From contig CALUIR010000019.1 of the NCBI GenBank assembly GCA_944320785.1, positions 1 through 51,875 of the forward strand: a DNA stretch of 51,875 bases. The letters are read 5' to 3'. A program made the translations under genes and the position numbers. This document shows positions 42,376 through 51,875 of this stretch, in pieces. The notes under the pieces were generated by a model. It had not been told where the DNA came from. It saw only the letters and a list, made by a program, of their open reading frames with translations, and made no database searches. The first letter of the stretch is position 1. Each line of letters opens with the position of its first letter. The stretch is from an uncultured Bacteroidaceae bacterium. Its GTDB lineage: Bacteria > Bacteroidota > Bacteroidia > Bacteroidales > Bacteroidaceae.

Positions 42376-42741
42376 TTAAAGCACTTCCGGCGCCAATGAC
42401 ACCACTTTCATATTAACCGCACGAAGTTCTCTTGCAACAGGGCCAAAGATACGGCTTCCCCTGATCTCACCCGCATTATTCAACAACACACATGCATTGT
42501 CATCAAAACGGATATAAGAGCCATCCGGACGACGTATCTCCTTTTTCGTACGTACAATCAAAGCTTTCGACACAGCACCTTTCTTAATGTCACTTGAGGG
42601 GATCACGCTCTTCACCGCAACGACAATTACATCCCCCACAGAAGCATAACGCCTCTTTGTACCCCCTAACACGCGGATACACAAGGCTTCCTTAGCGCCA
42701 CTGTTATCACAAACTGTAAGTCTTGATTCTGTTTGTATCAT
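42376..42741 (-). CDS. rplN: 50S ribosomal protein L14
   Basis: 121 residues, [40 protein letters not shown] and the end VSLAPEVL. Full-length L14; 2 bp after rpsQ. Confidence 0.98.
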   Translation of the reverse strand: MIQTESRLTVCDNSGAKEALCIRVLGGTKRRYASVGDVIVVAVKSVIPSSDIKKGAVSKALIVRTKKEIRRPDGSYIRFDDNACVLLNNAGEIRGSRIFGPVARELRAVNMKVVSLAPEVL

Positions 42742-42743
42742 AA

Positions 42744-43001
42744 TTACTTCGCTCTTTCAATTATTTCAACCAATCTCCACCTTTTCATTTTGCTCAACGG
42801 ACGAGTCTCCATAATACGGACTTTATCTCCCACATTGCATTCATTCTTCTCATCGTGAGCATAGTACTTCTTTGTTTTGCTAACAAATTTTCCATAAATG
42901 GGGTGCTTTTCCTTAAATATGGTTGCAACAGTAATGGTCTTGTCCATTTTGGTGCTTAACACCACCCCCACTCTTTCTTTTCTTAAATTCCTAGCCTCCA
43001 T
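42744..43001 (-). CDS. rpsQ: 30S ribosomal protein S17
   Basis: 85-residue OB-fold protein from [20 protein letters not shown]. It has [20 protein letters not shown] and [14 protein letters not shown]. An ATG one codon upstream is equally possible. Confidence 0.97.
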   Translation of the reverse strand: MEARNLRKERVGVVLSTKMDKTITVATIFKEKHPIYGKFVSKTKKYYAHDEKNECNVGDKVRIMETRPLSKMKRWRLVEIIERAK

Positions 43002-43009
43002 CAAACCAA

Positions 43010-43207
43010 TTATTTATTATTAAGTTCCCTTTGACGCAATTCCCCCTTCATCCTCGCAATTGTCCGGCGCAATTGTCGAATCTGGGAAGGATTATCCAAC
43101 GGAGAGATAGAATGATTCAACAACATTTGTTTATAATTGGTAACCTCTGTCTCTAATCTTTCTACTAACTCGTTAGTAGGAATTTCTCTAATTTCTGCTA
43201 TCTTCAT
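43010..43207 (-). CDS. rpmC: 50S ribosomal protein L29
   Basis: 65-residue two-helix protein near the tunnel exit. [20 protein letters not shown] and [20 protein letters not shown]. Between rplP and rpsQ. Confidence 0.97.
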   Translation of the reverse strand: MKIAEIREIPTNELVERLETEVTNYKQMLLNHSISPLDNPSQIRQLRRTIARMKGELRQRELNNK

Positions 43208-43224
43208 CATATCCTCTCTTTAAT

Positions 43225-43659
43225 TTATGCATTCAGGTTCTGCGCGTCATAATCACGCCTTACGACAAACTTTGTCGTAATAGGAAGCTTTTGCGCAGCC
43301 AAGCGCAATGCCTCTTTCGCTACTTCATAAGGAACGCCTTCTGCCTCAATGATGATTCTTCCCGGAGTAACAGGAGCGACAAACCCTTCCGGGTTTCCTT
43401 TTCCTTTACCCATACGCACATCTGCCGGCTTCCTTGTAATAGGCTTGTCAGGGAAAATACGAATCCATATCTGCCCTTGACGTTGCATGTATCTTGTCAC
43501 TGCGACACGAGCAGCCTCAATCTGGCGTCCAGTAATCCATTTCGTCTCCAAAGCCTTTATGCCAAAAGAGCCAAACGCCAACTGGTTGCCCCTTTGCGCA
43601 TTTCCTTTTGAACGGCCCTTCTGCTGTCTTCTGAATTTAGTCTTTTTCGGTTGTAACAT
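43225..43659 (-). CDS. rplP: 50S ribosomal protein L16
   Basis: 144 residues. [60 protein letters not shown]. It organises the A-site region of 23S rRNA. The conserved arginine region that is hydroxylated in some species is present. Confidence 0.98.
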   Translation of the reverse strand: MLQPKKTKFRRQQKGRSKGNAQRGNQLAFGSFGIKALETKWITGRQIEAARVAVTRYMQRQGQIWIRIFPDKPITRKPADVRMGKGKGNPEGFVAPVTPGRIIIEAEGVPYEVAKEALRLAAQKLPITTKFVVRRDYDAQNLNA

Positions 43660-43680
43660 ATCTCCTAAAATTCAAATTCG

Positions 43681-44412
43681 TTAGCGATTGTTTTTCTTTC
43701 TCTTGAAGTTTTTACCGCCATTGCCAGCACCGCCATTGCCACGGACATTGTCTTTGCCCTGCGCAAAATTAGGTGCCAATTCACGCTTGCCGTACACTTC
43801 ACCTCTGCAAATCCAAACCTTGATGCCAAGAAGACCCACCTTTGTCAAAGCTTCTGCATGGCAGTAATCAATATCTGCCCTGAAAGTATGCAAAGGCGTA
43901 CGTCCCTCCTTATACATTTCAGAACGAGCAATTTCCGCGCCGTTCAATCGTCCCGATATCTGGACTTTGATGCCTTCAGCACCCATCCTCATCGTATTGG
44001 CAATGGCCATCTTTATAGCACGACGGTATGCAATCTTGCCTTCCACCTGACGCGCAATGTTATTTGCCACGATGACTGCATCCAATTCAGGACGCTTTAC
44101 TTCAAATATATTGATTTGAATGTCCTTATCGGTGATTTTCTTCAATTCTTCCTTCAGCTTATCTACTTCTTGGCCACCTTTGCCAATGATAAGTCCCGGA
44201 CGCGATGTGCAAACAGTTATTGTAACAAGTTTCAAGGTGCGCTCTATCACAATCCTCGAAACGCTGGCTTTTGCCAATCGTGCATTCAGATATTTACGGA
44301 TTTTGCTGTCTTCAAGCAACGAATCACCATATTTCTTTCCACCATACCAATTGGAATCCCATCCACGAATGATTCCTAAACGGTTACTTATTGGATTAAC
44401 TTTTTGTCCCAT
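43681..44412 (-). CDS. rpsC: 30S ribosomal protein S3
   Basis: 243 residues. The KH domain carries the GKGG loop ([20 protein letters not shown]), and the C-terminal S3 domain has [21 protein letters not shown] glycine/asparagine/lysine-rich tail ([18 protein letters not shown]) extends the C terminus. It helps form the mRNA entry and helicase site. Confidence 0.98.
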   Translation of the reverse strand: MGQKVNPISNRLGIIRGWDSNWYGGKKYGDSLLEDSKIRKYLNARLAKASVSRIVIERTLKLVTITVCTSRPGLIIGKGGQEVDKLKEELKKITDKDIQINIFEVKRPELDAVIVANNIARQVEGKIAYRRAIKMAIANTMRMGAEGIKVQISGRLNGAEIARSEMYKEGRTPLHTFRADIDYCHAEALTKVGLLGIKVWICRGEVYGKRELAPNFAQGKDNVRGNGGAGNGGKNFKRKKNNR

Positions 44413-44419
44413 TCAACTA

Positions 44420-44830
44420 TTAATTTTGATCACCATTATTATTCTTAGAATCGACAAACAAAGTCACATGATTCGAACGTTTACGGATTCTATAACCTCT
44501 CCCTTGAGGAGCCGGACGCATTCTCTTCAACGTGGCACCTTCATCCACAAAGATTCTTGATATAAACAATTCGCCACTTTCAGCCTTACGTTCATTCTTT
44601 TGCTCCCAACTTGCTATTGCGGAACGCAACAATTTCTCCAAACGGTTCGAAGCCTCTTTGGTAGAGAATTTCAAAACGCCAAGTGCTTTATCCACCTCCA
44701 TTCCACGTATCATGTCAGCCACCAAACGCATTTTGCGAGGAGAAGTAGGAATATTCCGCAAACTTGCAAAATACATGGATTTACGGGCTTCTTTCCTCTT
44801 TTCAGCCGATATTCTTTTTCTTGCTCCCAT
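44420..44830 (-). CDS. rplV: 50S ribosomal protein L22
   Basis: 136 residues from [40 protein letters not shown] and the tunnel hairpin [20 protein letters not shown], the macrolide-relevant loop, appear unaltered. The frame extends six codons further upstream, which I do not use. Confidence 0.97.
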   Translation of the reverse strand: MGARKRISAEKRKEARKSMYFASLRNIPTSPRKMRLVADMIRGMEVDKALGVLKFSTKEASNRLEKLLRSAIASWEQKNERKAESGELFISRIFVDEGATLKRMRPAPQGRGYRIRKRSNHVTLFVDSKNNNGDQN

Positions 44831-44847
44831 TATTTTACTTATTATCA

Positions 44848-45117
44848 TTATTTTTTCTTATTACCTGCATGGCCTCTGAATATGCGTGTCGGCGCAAACT
44901 CGCCCAACTTATGGCCTACCATATTTTCGGTAATGTAAACCGGAATAAACTTATTCCCATTATGGACTGCAATGGTATGCCCTACAAAATCAGGGGAAAT
45001 CATTGAAGCCCTGGCCCACGTCTTGATCACGCTTTTCTTGCCTGATTCATTCATTGCAAGAACCTTATTTTCAAGTTTTACATTAATATACGGACCTTTT
45101 TTTAAAGAACGACTCAT
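44848..45117 (-). CDS. rpsS: 30S ribosomal protein S19
   Basis: 89 residues. [61 protein letters not shown] complete S19 of the small-subunit head. Confidence 0.98.
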   Translation of the reverse strand: MSRSLKKGPYINVKLENKVLAMNESGKKSVIKTWARASMISPDFVGHTIAVHNGNKFIPVYITENMVGHKLGEFAPTRIFRGHAGNKKK

Positions 45118-45141
45118 AATTTACTCAATTAATTCAAGTTA

Positions 45142-45963
45142 CTACTTCCTTCTCTCGATTATATACTTAGAAGATTGCTTCTTAGGCGACCTTGTCTTAA
45201 GTCCCTTTGCATACAAACCTTTACGAGACCTTGGATGACCTCCTGAAGCACGTCCTTCACCACCGCCCATCGGGTGGTCAACCGGGTTCATCACGACACC
45301 ACGGTTACGCGGACGACGGCCTAACCAACGAGAACGCCCTGCCTTACCAGAACTTTCCAATGCGTGATCAGAATTGCCCACGCTACCCACCGTGGCCTTA
45401 CATGCGCTCAATATCTGGCGCACTTCGCCGGAAGGCAACTTGATGACGCAATACTTTCCTTCCCTTGATGTTAATTGAGCAAAATTACCAGCAGCTCTCA
45501 CCAAAGCAGCACCTTGCCCCGGACGCAATTCAATATTATGAATCACCGTTCCGACAGGTATGTTCTGAAGTGGCAATGCATTCCCAATCTCAGGTGCAGC
45601 ATCAGCCCCCGACATCAACGTAGTGCCAACTTTCAATCCATTAGGAGCTATAATATATCTTTTTTCACCATCTGCATAAAACAACAAAGCAATCCGAGCC
45701 GAACGGTTCGGATCGTATTCTATTGTTTTAACCACAGCTGGAACACCGTCTTTATCCCTCTTGAAATCGATAATCCTGATTTTCTTTTTATGGCCGCCGC
45801 CGATATACCGCATGGTCATCTTCCCGGTATTATTACGGCCACCCGTAGCGCGTTTACCAAAAACAAGAGATTTCTCTGGTACTGACGCAGTAATTTCCTC
45901 AAACGTACCAATAATCTTATGTCTCTGCCCCGGTGTCGTGGGCTTAAATTTACGTACTGCCAT
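45142..45963 (-). CDS. rplB: 50S ribosomal protein L2
   Basis: 273 residues. [20 protein letters not shown], the RNA-binding central beta barrels, and the conserved C-terminal segment [20 protein letters not shown] containing the histidine close to the peptidyl-transferase centre. Ends KYIIERRK. Confidence 0.98.
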   Translation of the reverse strand: MAVRKFKPTTPGQRHKIIGTFEEITASVPEKSLVFGKRATGGRNNTGKMTMRYIGGGHKKKIRIIDFKRDKDGVPAVVKTIEYDPNRSARIALLFYADGEKRYIIAPNGLKVGTTLMSGADAAPEIGNALPLQNIPVGTVIHNIELRPGQGAALVRAAGNFAQLTSREGKYCVIKLPSGEVRQILSACKATVGSVGNSDHALESSGKAGRSRWLGRRPRNRGVVMNPVDHPMGGGEGRASGGHPRSRKGLYAKGLKTRSPKKQSSKYIIERRK

Positions 45964-45968
45964 TTTAT

Positions 45969-46262
45969 TTAAATATTGCTATAAAAATCAATAGTTTCGC
46001 CCTCTTTCAAAGTCACAATCGCTTTTTTGTAGGCATTCGTTCTACCTTTAATAAGACCGGCCTTTGTATAACGGCTCTTATTTTTACCCGCATACCGCAT
46101 TGTATTCACAGCCACTACAGTCACATTATACAAAGCCTCAACCTCTTTCTTTATCGCCAGCTTATCAACATCGGGACGAACAATGAAACCAAAACGATTC
46201 GGCATCTTTTCGGTTATCTTTGTCATCTTTTCCGTGACCAACGGTTTAATAATAATTCCCAT
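45969..46262 (-). CDS. rplW: 50S ribosomal protein L23
   Basis: 97 residues from [20 protein letters not shown]. It forms the chaperone/SRP docking site at the tunnel exit. Conserved [20 protein letters not shown] and the [12 protein letters not shown] basic loop. One extra upstream ATG exists. Confidence 0.97.
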   Translation of the reverse strand: MGIIIKPLVTEKMTKITEKMPNRFGFIVRPDVDKLAIKKEVEALYNVTVVAVNTMRYAGKNKSRYTKAGLIKGRTNAYKKAIVTLKEGETIDFYSNI

Positions 46263-46280
46263 CATTCAATCCTCCACTAT

Positions 46281-46907
46281 TTATATTAAGACTTTGTCTA
46301 TTATTGGCAATGAACTTTCGGTCAACACAAGCACTCCTGCATCCAATACATTATATGTATTCAATGTAGAAGCCTCCATCACATTCACCCGATTGATGTT
46401 ACGAGCCGACAAATATACATTTTTATTAGGTTCTGATAAAACCATTAACACTTTCCGCCCTGAAATTTTAAGATTATTTATTACAGACGAAAAATCTTTC
46501 GTCTTCGGCACCTCAAAATTGAAATCCTCAACAACAAGAATTGAATTTTCTTGTGCCTTATAGCTCAAAGCAGATTTACGAGCCAATGATTTAACTTTCT
46601 TATTCAGTTTGAAAGAATAGTCTCTTGGCTTAGGCCCGAAAACACGGCCGCCACCAACCAATACTGGAGAGTTGATGTCACCACGACGTGCGCCACCTCC
46701 ACCTTTCTGCCGCCCAAGTTTACGGGTAGAACCGCTCACTTCACTTCTTTCTTTCGATTTGTGCGTGCCTTGCCGCTGCGCAGCCATGTATTGCTTTACA
46801 GCCAAATAAATAGCATGATCATTGGGCTCAATCCCGAAGATAGCATCACTCAAGGTGACTTTTCTTCCTGTGTCCTCACCTTTGATATTATATACACTGA
46901 TTTCCAT
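46281..46907 (-). CDS. rplD: 50S ribosomal protein L4
   Basis: 208 residues. The tunnel-lining loop is visible ([20 protein letters not shown] then [20 protein letters not shown]). The start abuts the rplC stop with a 1-bp overlap. In E. coli L4 autoregulates the S10 operon; an equivalent leader is not obvious here. Confidence 0.98.
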   Translation of the reverse strand: MEISVYNIKGEDTGRKVTLSDAIFGIEPNDHAIYLAVKQYMAAQRQGTHKSKERSEVSGSTRKLGRQKGGGGARRGDINSPVLVGGGRVFGPKPRDYSFKLNKKVKSLARKSALSYKAQENSILVVEDFNFEVPKTKDFSSVINNLKISGRKVLMVLSEPNKNVYLSARNINRVNVMEASTLNTYNVLDAGVLVLTESSLPIIDKVLI

Positions 46908-47524
46908 TATTTCTCAATTAATACGATTGAACCTTTATAGCCCGGAACAGAACCTTTAATCAACAAAAGATTATGCTCTGGTATTACTTTTAACACTCGC
47001 AAGTTCTGAGTCGTAACTCTATCGCCACCAAGTTGTCCTCCCATGCGCATACCCTTAAATACTTTTGCGGGATATGAACATGCGCCGATAGAACCCGGCT
47101 TACGCGCACGATTGTGCTGACCGTGTGTTGTCTCACCGACACCACCAAAGCCATGGCGTTTCACAACACCTTGGAAACCTTTTCCTTTGGATGTACCAAT
47201 CACGTCCACAAATGCTGCATCGTTAAACAATTCTACAGTCACCGTGTCACCGAGATTTAACTCGTTTTCAAATTCCCTGAACTCAGCCAAGTGCCTCTTG
47301 GGCGTTACTCCAGCTTTTGCAAAATGTCCCATCAGAGGCTTCGTGACATGCTTCTCCTTAATGTCTTGGAAACCTAATTGGACAGCAGCATAACCATCTT
47401 TCTCAACGGTCTTAATTTGAGTAACAACACAAGGACCTGCTTCGATAACAGTGCATGGCACATTCTTGCCATCAGCACTGAACACGGATGTCATTCCGAT
47501 CTTTCTTCCTAATAATCCTGGCAT
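46907..47524 (-). CDS. rplC: 50S ribosomal protein L3
   Basis: 205 residues. [60 protein letters not shown] (the loop reaching the peptidyl-transferase centre; its GQ glutamine is the usual methylation site). 20 bp after rpsJ. Confidence 0.98.
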   Translation of the reverse strand: MPGLLGRKIGMTSVFSADGKNVPCTVIEAGPCVVTQIKTVEKDGYAAVQLGFQDIKEKHVTKPLMGHFAKAGVTPKRHLAEFREFENELNLGDTVTVELFNDAAFVDVIGTSKGKGFQGVVKRHGFGGVGETTHGQHNRARKPGSIGACSYPAKVFKGMRMGGQLGGDRVTTQNLRVLKVIPEHNLLLIKGSVPGYKGSIVLIEK

Positions 47525-47544
47525 TTCACTACTATTTTTAAATA

Positions 47545-47850
47545 TTAAACTCTAATTTCTACTTCTACGCCACTGGGCAGTTCCAATTTCATAAGGGCAT
47601 CTACGGTCTTTGCCGTTGAACTATAAATGTCAATCAGACGCTTATAAGAACAAAGTTCGAACTGCTCTCTCGACTTCTTATTTACAAAAGTCGAACGATT
47701 CACCGTAAAAATACGCTTATGGGTAGGCAATGGAATAGGGCCACTGACTATAGCACCTGTTGTTTTCACTGTCCTCACAATCTTCTCAGCAGATTTATCC
47801 ACCAGATTGTGATCATAAGATTTCAATTTGATTCTAATCTTTTGACTCAT
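47545..47850 (-). CDS. rpsJ: 30S ribosomal protein S10
   Basis: 101 residues. [20 protein letters not shown], the loop [20 protein letters not shown] and [20 protein letters not shown]. First gene of the S10 section, 77 bp after fusA; a strong hairpin stands in that gap. Confidence 0.98.
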   Translation of the reverse strand: MSQKIRIKLKSYDHNLVDKSAEKIVRTVKTTGAIVSGPIPLPTHKRIFTVNRSTFVNKKSREQFELCSYKRLIDIYSSTAKTVDALMKLELPSGVEVEIRV

Positions 47851-47880
47851 TAGTACACTACATTATTATTAATAATAAAT

Positions 47881-47916
47881 AGTTATAGGCTAAGAGTCAT
47901 TCGCTAGCCTATAACT
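47881..47916 (-). terminator. Hairpin between fusA and rpsJ, possible partial terminator
   Basis: Perfect 12-bp stem AGTTATAGGCTA/TAGCCTATAACT (47881-47892 with 47905-47916), 12-nt loop, 11 bp past the fusA stop. On the minus strand it is followed by the weak tail ATTTATTATT. It could reduce read-through from the str genes into S10 or protect a processed 3' end. Confidence 0.55.
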
Positions 47917-47927
47917 TTCTTGTTTTT

Positions 47928-50045
47928 TTAGATTAAATCAACGCGTCCTTTCACTTCCTCCAATACCGCCTTAGCAATCGAAGACGATACCTGGGCATGA
48001 TGGTCGTACGTCATTGACGAAGTGGCACGGCCTGAGGTTATCGTACGCAAAGCTGTCACATAACCAAACATCTCAGCCAACGGTACCATTGCTTTCACTA
48101 TTCTTGCGCCAGAACGGCTGGATTCCATTCCTTCAACTTGGCCACGACGCTTATTCAAATCCCCAATCACATCACCCATATTTTCCTCCGGAGTAACAAC
48201 CTCCAACTTCATAATCGGCTCCATCAAAACGGGTCCTGCTTTTGCACAGGCATTCTTATAGGCCTGAATAGCACAAATTTCAAAAGAAAGCTGGTCTGAG
48301 TCAACGGGATGGAAAGAGCCATCACGCAAAATAACTTTCAACGAATCCAAAGGATAGCCTGCAAGAACGCCGTTCTTCATAGCGGTCTGGAATCCCTTTT
48401 GGACAGAAGGAATAAATTCCTTAGGAATATTCCCACCTTTTACCTCATCAATGAATTGCAAACCACCCTGCTTCCAATCTTCATCAATCGGGCCTATAGC
48501 GACAATGATATCCGCAAATTTACCACGCCCGCCTGATTGCTTTTTGTAAACCTCACGAAGCTCAACCGTCTTAGTGATAGCCTCTTTATAAGCAACTTGA
48601 GGACGTCCTTGGTTGCACTCAACTTTAAACTCGCGCTTCAAACGATCGATAATTATATCCAAGTGCAATTCGCCCATACCTTCAATCACAGTCTGGCCAG
48701 TCTGCTCATCCGTATGAACACGGAAAGTTGGATCTTCTTCAGCCAGTTTAGCCAAGCCATTTGACAATTTATCCAAATCCTTTTGGGTTTTGGGCTCTAC
48801 AGCAATCCCAATCACTGGATCTGGGAATTCCATTGACTCCAATACAATTGGCGCATCTTCATCACACAATGTATCACCCGTACGGATATCCTTAAAACCA
48901 ACCCCTGCGCCTATATCACCAGCACTAATCACCTCAACCGGATTCTGCTTATTGGAATGCATCTGGAACAAACGTGAGACACGCTCTTTCTTACCCGAAC
49001 GGCTGTTATACACATACGATCCAGCCTCTACCTTCCCTGAATAAACACGAATAAATGTCAAGCGTCCCACATAAGGATCTGTCGCAATTTTAAAGGCCAA
49101 AGCTGAAGTCTTTTCATCTTCATCAGGTTTACGGTCCTCCTCAGCCCCTGTATTCGGGTTCGTCCCCACAATATTAGGAGTATCCAACGGCGAAGGCAAG
49201 AATGCACAAACATAATCCAACAACGTCTGAACACCTTTATTCTTGAACGAAGACCCACACAACATCGGCACAATTTCCATCTTCAGCGTACCAGCACGAA
49301 GCGCACGCAAAATCTCCTCCTCTGTAATCGTTGATGGATCATCAAAATATTTTTCCATCAAACCCTCATCAAACTCGGCGACCGTTTCCAGCATCTTGCC
49401 TCTCCATTCCTCGGCTTCAGCCTGCAAACCTGACGGTATATCTTCCACATCATAGTCTGCCCCCATAGTCTCATCGTGCCACAAGATAGCTTTCATCTTT
49501 ATCAAATCCACAACGCCCTTGAAGTTTTCTTCCGCTCCAATAGGAATGACAACCGGGCAAGGATTTGCGCCCAATATCTCACGCATCTGGCGAACCACTT
49601 CAAAGAAGTCTGCCCCAGAACGGTCCATTTTATTCACATAGCCAATGCGAGGCACATTATATTTATCTGCTTGACGCCACACCGTTTCCGACTGAGGTTC
49701 CACGCCTCCAACAGCACAATAAGTGGCAACCGCACCATCCAACACGCGCAATGAGCGCTCCACTTCCGCCGTAAAATCAACGTGACCCGGAGTATCAATC
49801 AGGTTAATCTTATACTTGTTGCCTGCATAATTCCAATAAGTAGTGGTAGCAGCAGAAGTAATAGTGATGCCTCGCTCCTGCTCCTGCTCCATCCAGTCCA
49901 TCGTTGCAGCACCATCATGCACCTCACCAATCTTATGAGTCAATCCGGTATAAAACAAAATACGTTCAGATGTGGTCGTTTTCCCCGCATCGATATGCGC
50001 CATAATACCGATATTACGGGTCAAATGCAAATCATGTTTAGCCAT
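47928..50045 (-). CDS. fusA: Elongation factor G
   Basis: A 705-residue translocation GTPase. G1 [15 protein letters not shown] (residues 16-30), G3 DTPGHVDF, G4 NKMDRSGAD, then domains II-V with the C-terminal [20 protein letters not shown]. Complete. Part of the str operon after rpsL and rpsG; tuf does not follow, as is usual in Bacteroidetes. Confidence 0.98.
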   Translation of the reverse strand: MAKHDLHLTRNIGIMAHIDAGKTTTSERILFYTGLTHKIGEVHDGAATMDWMEQEQERGITITSAATTTYWNYAGNKYKINLIDTPGHVDFTAEVERSLRVLDGAVATYCAVGGVEPQSETVWRQADKYNVPRIGYVNKMDRSGADFFEVVRQMREILGANPCPVVIPIGAEENFKGVVDLIKMKAILWHDETMGADYDVEDIPSGLQAEAEEWRGKMLETVAEFDEGLMEKYFDDPSTITEEEILRALRAGTLKMEIVPMLCGSSFKNKGVQTLLDYVCAFLPSPLDTPNIVGTNPNTGAEEDRKPDEDEKTSALAFKIATDPYVGRLTFIRVYSGKVEAGSYVYNSRSGKKERVSRLFQMHSNKQNPVEVISAGDIGAGVGFKDIRTGDTLCDEDAPIVLESMEFPDPVIGIAVEPKTQKDLDKLSNGLAKLAEEDPTFRVHTDEQTGQTVIEGMGELHLDIIIDRLKREFKVECNQGRPQVAYKEAITKTVELREVYKKQSGGRGKFADIIVAIGPIDEDWKQGGLQFIDEVKGGNIPKEFIPSVQKGFQTAMKNGVLAGYPLDSLKVILRDGSFHPVDSDQLSFEICAIQAYKNACAKAGPVLMEPIMKLEVVTPEENMGDVIGDLNKRRGQVEGMESSRSGARIVKAMVPLAEMFGYVTALRTITSGRATSSMTYDHHAQVSSSIAKAVLEEVKGRVDLI

Positions 50046-50067
50046 TTCAATCTTTTCCCTCTAAATA

Positions 50068-50544
50068 TTAAAACCTAAAATGGGCAAACGCACGGTTAGC
50101 TTCTGCCATTCTATGCATATCCTCTTTCCGCTTGAATGCACCTCCTTGTTCATTATACGCATCCAAGATCTCTGCTGCAAGCTTATCAGACATAGTCTTC
50201 CCGCCTCTTTTGCGTGCGAAATTGATTAAATTTTTCATCGAAATTGATTCCTTGCGCTCAGGACGAATCTCAGTTGGGACTTGGAATGTGGCCCCCCCGA
50301 CACGACGCGATTTAACCTCAACCTGAGGAGTAATGTTCTCCAACGCCTTTTTCCAAATCTCCAACGCCGTTTTCTCCTCATCAGGAAGCTTCGTTTTCAC
50401 AATATCCAAAGCCGCATAAAAGATTTCATAGGAAGTATTCTTCTTACCATCATACATCAAATGGTTCACAAACTTTGACACCTTCTGATCATTATACACT
50501 GGATCGGGAAGGATAATCCGTTTTTTAGGTTTTGCTTTTCTCAT
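50068..50544 (-). CDS. rpsG: 30S ribosomal protein S7
   Basis: 158 residues. [60 protein letters not shown]. Head-assembly initiator. 23 bp before fusA and 113 bp after rpsL; a small GCTTC/GAAGC stem lies in that gap. Confidence 0.98.
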   Translation of the reverse strand: MRKAKPKKRIILPDPVYNDQKVSKFVNHLMYDGKKNTSYEIFYAALDIVKTKLPDEEKTALEIWKKALENITPQVEVKSRRVGGATFQVPTEIRPERKESISMKNLINFARKRGGKTMSDKLAAEILDAYNEQGGAFKRKEDMHRMAEANRAFAHFRF

Positions 50545-50657
50545 TTATTCGAAAATAATGTTTTGTTTGGTTGTACGCCATTGTTCTTCAACGCTTCCAC
50601 CGAAGCATTTACTCAACCCTCAGCCTATTCCAATAAATCAAAACGAGTTAAACAATT

Positions 50658-51062
50658 TTATTTCTTTCCTTTTGCTGCTGGCGCTTGGCCTGGTTTCGGA
50701 CGTTTCGCACCATATTTGCTCCGACGCTGAGTGCGACCTGCAACACCCGCAGTATCCAACGTTCCACGAACAATATGGTAACGAACACCCGGCAGATCTT
50801 TCACACGGCCGCCACGAACCAACACGATAGAGTGTTCTTGCAGGTTGTGGCCTTCACCTGGAATATAAGAGTTTACTTCTTTCTGGTTCGTCAAACGCAC
50901 ACGAGCCACTTTGCGCATCGCAGAATTCGGCTTCTTTGGCGTAGTTGTGTAAACCCTCACGCAAACGCCCCGCCGTTGCGGGCACGAATCCAATGCAGGA
51001 GACTTACTCTTATCCGCCAAGACAGCACGACCTTTTCTTACTAATTGCTGAATTGTAGGCAT
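50658..51062 (-). CDS. rpsL: 30S ribosomal protein S12
   Basis: 134 residues. The decoding-site loops are [20 protein letters not shown] and [20 protein letters not shown]. Lys43 and Lys88, the usual streptomycin-resistance positions, are both the wild-type lysine. A basic extension ([13 protein letters not shown]) ends the protein. First gene of the operon, with a clear promoter about 90 bp upstream. Confidence 0.98.
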   Translation of the reverse strand: MPTIQQLVRKGRAVLADKSKSPALDSCPQRRGVCVRVYTTTPKKPNSAMRKVARVRLTNQKEVNSYIPGEGHNLQEHSIVLVRGGRVKDLPGVRYHIVRGTLDTAGVAGRTQRRSKYGAKRPKPGQAPAAKGKK

Positions 51063-51151
51063 TTTAAAACTATTTTAAATTATTATATATTATTGTTCTA
51101 TTGTCAAACCGCTCACCCTCAACTCAAAACAGAGAGTCTACTTTCGGGCGG

Positions 51152-51182
51152 CAAAGTTACTAATAATATTCGGATAAGCAAT
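51152..51182 (-). promoter_or_regulatory. Promoter of the str-S10-spc-alpha cluster
   Basis: On the minus strand ATTG (51182-51179), 19-bp spacer, TAACTTTG (51159-51152), a near-ideal Bacteroidetes promoter. It gives a leader of about 80 nt before rpsL. No other promoter of similar quality was noticed inside the cluster, so much of the 18-kb cluster may depend on this one. Confidence 0.75.
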
Positions 51183-51368
51183 GAAAAACAACAAATATTT
51201 TAGTTGAATATCAAGAGGAAAGTTCTGAAAATATATTCATTTTCACTTTCTTGCAAGCTCATCCCAAGAGATGTTGTTTTTCAGCTTAAGCAAAAAGGGA
51301 TAACCTCCTATTCAAAAAGAGGCACGCACCGCATACCAGCAGCTTGCTCCCTTTCCAAACATCCGTCT
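51183..51368. other. Intergenic stretch between the str promoter and the DUF3467 terminator
   Basis: About 190 bp of AT-rich sequence, part of the 368-bp gap between rpsL and the DUF3467 gene. I see no gene and no conserved RNA here. Confidence 0.4.
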
Positions 51369-51407
51369 ATAAAAAGAGGGCTATACAAGCAAATACCTGC
51401 ATAGCCC
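51369..51407 (-). terminator. Intrinsic terminator after the DUF3467 gene
   Basis: On the minus strand GGGCTATGCA (51407-51398), 10-nt loop, TGTATAGCCC (51387-51378), one G-U pair, followed by TCTTTTTA. It lies 24 bp past the stop and separates the upstream (probably rpoBC) unit from the str promoter. Confidence 0.75.
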
Positions 51408-51430
51408 CGTTATTTCCCAGCCCCCAAACG

Positions 51431-51751
51431 TCATGCCTCTCCCTTGAAGTCTGAAATAGGAGGTACATACGTTTTTCCACCTTGCACGACAGGCAACTTA
51501 ATAGGACCATACTGACTCTCATATTTTGCCAGATTTTCCTGAAGTGCCATCAACAACCGCTTGGCATGTTCCGGTGCTAAAACCACCCTGGATTTCACAC
51601 TTGCTTTAGGAACTCCCGGAAGCATACGCGCAAAATCAAGAACAAATTCTGAACTTGAATGGACGATAATTGCCAAATTAGCATATATACCCTGCGCCAC
51701 ATCTGGAGTCAGTTCTATCTCAAACGGCTTATTCAATTTCCCATTTTCCAT
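51431..51751 (-). CDS. DUF3467 domain protein
   Basis: A 106-residue small protein of the DUF3467 family, from MENGKLNKPFEIELTPDVAQ. Conserved parts are GIYANLAIIVHSSSEFVLDF, ARMLPGVPKASVKSRVVLAP and EHAKRLLMALQENLAKYE. Function unknown. In Bacteroidetes it typically sits between rpoC and rpsL; rpoC would lie just outside this window. The frame stays open to 51859 but those residues do not look like family sequence, so the start at 51751 is preferred. Confidence 0.85.
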   Translation of the reverse strand: MENGKLNKPFEIELTPDVAQGIYANLAIIVHSSSEFVLDFARMLPGVPKASVKSRVVLAPEHAKRLLMALQENLAKYESQYGPIKLPVVQGGKTYVPPISDFKGEA

Positions 51752-51875
51752 ATTCACGTCGTTTATTTGGGCATAAAGATACAAAAAATCTGCAATGTAC
51801 TTAGAAGCTGTTTTGATTTCATTCGATAAATCTGTTAAGCATGATTTGGATGAATGCAATCTGTACCATAGCTTC

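Noticed and set aside
1-51875. tRNA or rRNA genes
   Set aside because: I scanned the intergenic gaps for tRNA-like stems and CCA ends and for rRNA-like sequence and saw none; a covariance-model scan would settle it.

Overview
The window is a chromosomal segment of a Bacteroidales bacterium, most likely Bacteroidaceae; I cannot fix the genus. The evidence is the str-S10-spc-alpha ribosomal cluster without tuf or adk, a DUF3467 gene before rpsL, a DPP III with the HECLGH motif, lipoproteins with acidic residues after the lipobox cysteine, and many promoters of the Bacteroides form (TTG or TTTG, about 19-20 bp, TAnnTTTG). I found no rRNA, tRNA, CRISPR array or phage genes.

Layout, left to right. 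(1) 1-7.6 kb: recF and a DUF721/DciA-like gene on the plus strand behind a tandem array of promoter-like repeats. They converge on a minus-strand group: M3 peptidase, small lipoprotein, dCMP deaminase, S41 protease and 5-formyl-THF cyclo-ligase. A Crp/Fnr regulator follows. (2) 8050-10578: a complete IS1595-family transposon, defined here by imperfect terminal inverted repeats (GGCA[G/C]TTATATAC) and an exact 8-bp target duplication TTTGGAAA. Besides the ISXO2-type transposase it carries up to four small passenger genes, one a lipoprotein with a predicted surface-export signal, plus a possible structured RNA. (3) 10.8-17 kb: a YugP-type membrane zinc peptidase, fur-purA, an AlkD-like repair protein, DPP III and an AraC-type regulator. 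(4) 17.1-22 kb: a minus-strand operon of ArnC-like GT2, duplicated LAB_N membrane protein, ArnT-like GT39, UDP-glucuronate 4-epimerase and TPR protein. Together they look like a lipid-linked sugar (possibly galacturonate) pathway modifying lipid A or LPS. (5) 22.1-27.4 kb: a 24-bp tandem repeat, then leuA-leuC-leuD-leuB transcribed leftward from a clear promoter, with a roughly 300-nt leader containing a short Leu/Cys-rich ORF. (6) 27.4-33 kb: a membrane-anchored MutS-like ATPase, metY, a divergent hotdog thioesterase, a gene-free block of nested inverted repeats, and pdxS-pdxT. (7) 33-51.9 kb: the ribosomal cluster, all minus strand, from DUF3467 and rpsL to rplQ, ending in an intrinsic terminator.

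Composition shifts strongly along the window. The glycosyltransferase and leuCDB region is very GC-rich, the ribosomal genes much less so, and the transposon is AT-rich. The transposon is the clearest acquired piece. Housekeeping genes look intact; I saw no frameshifts or truncations.
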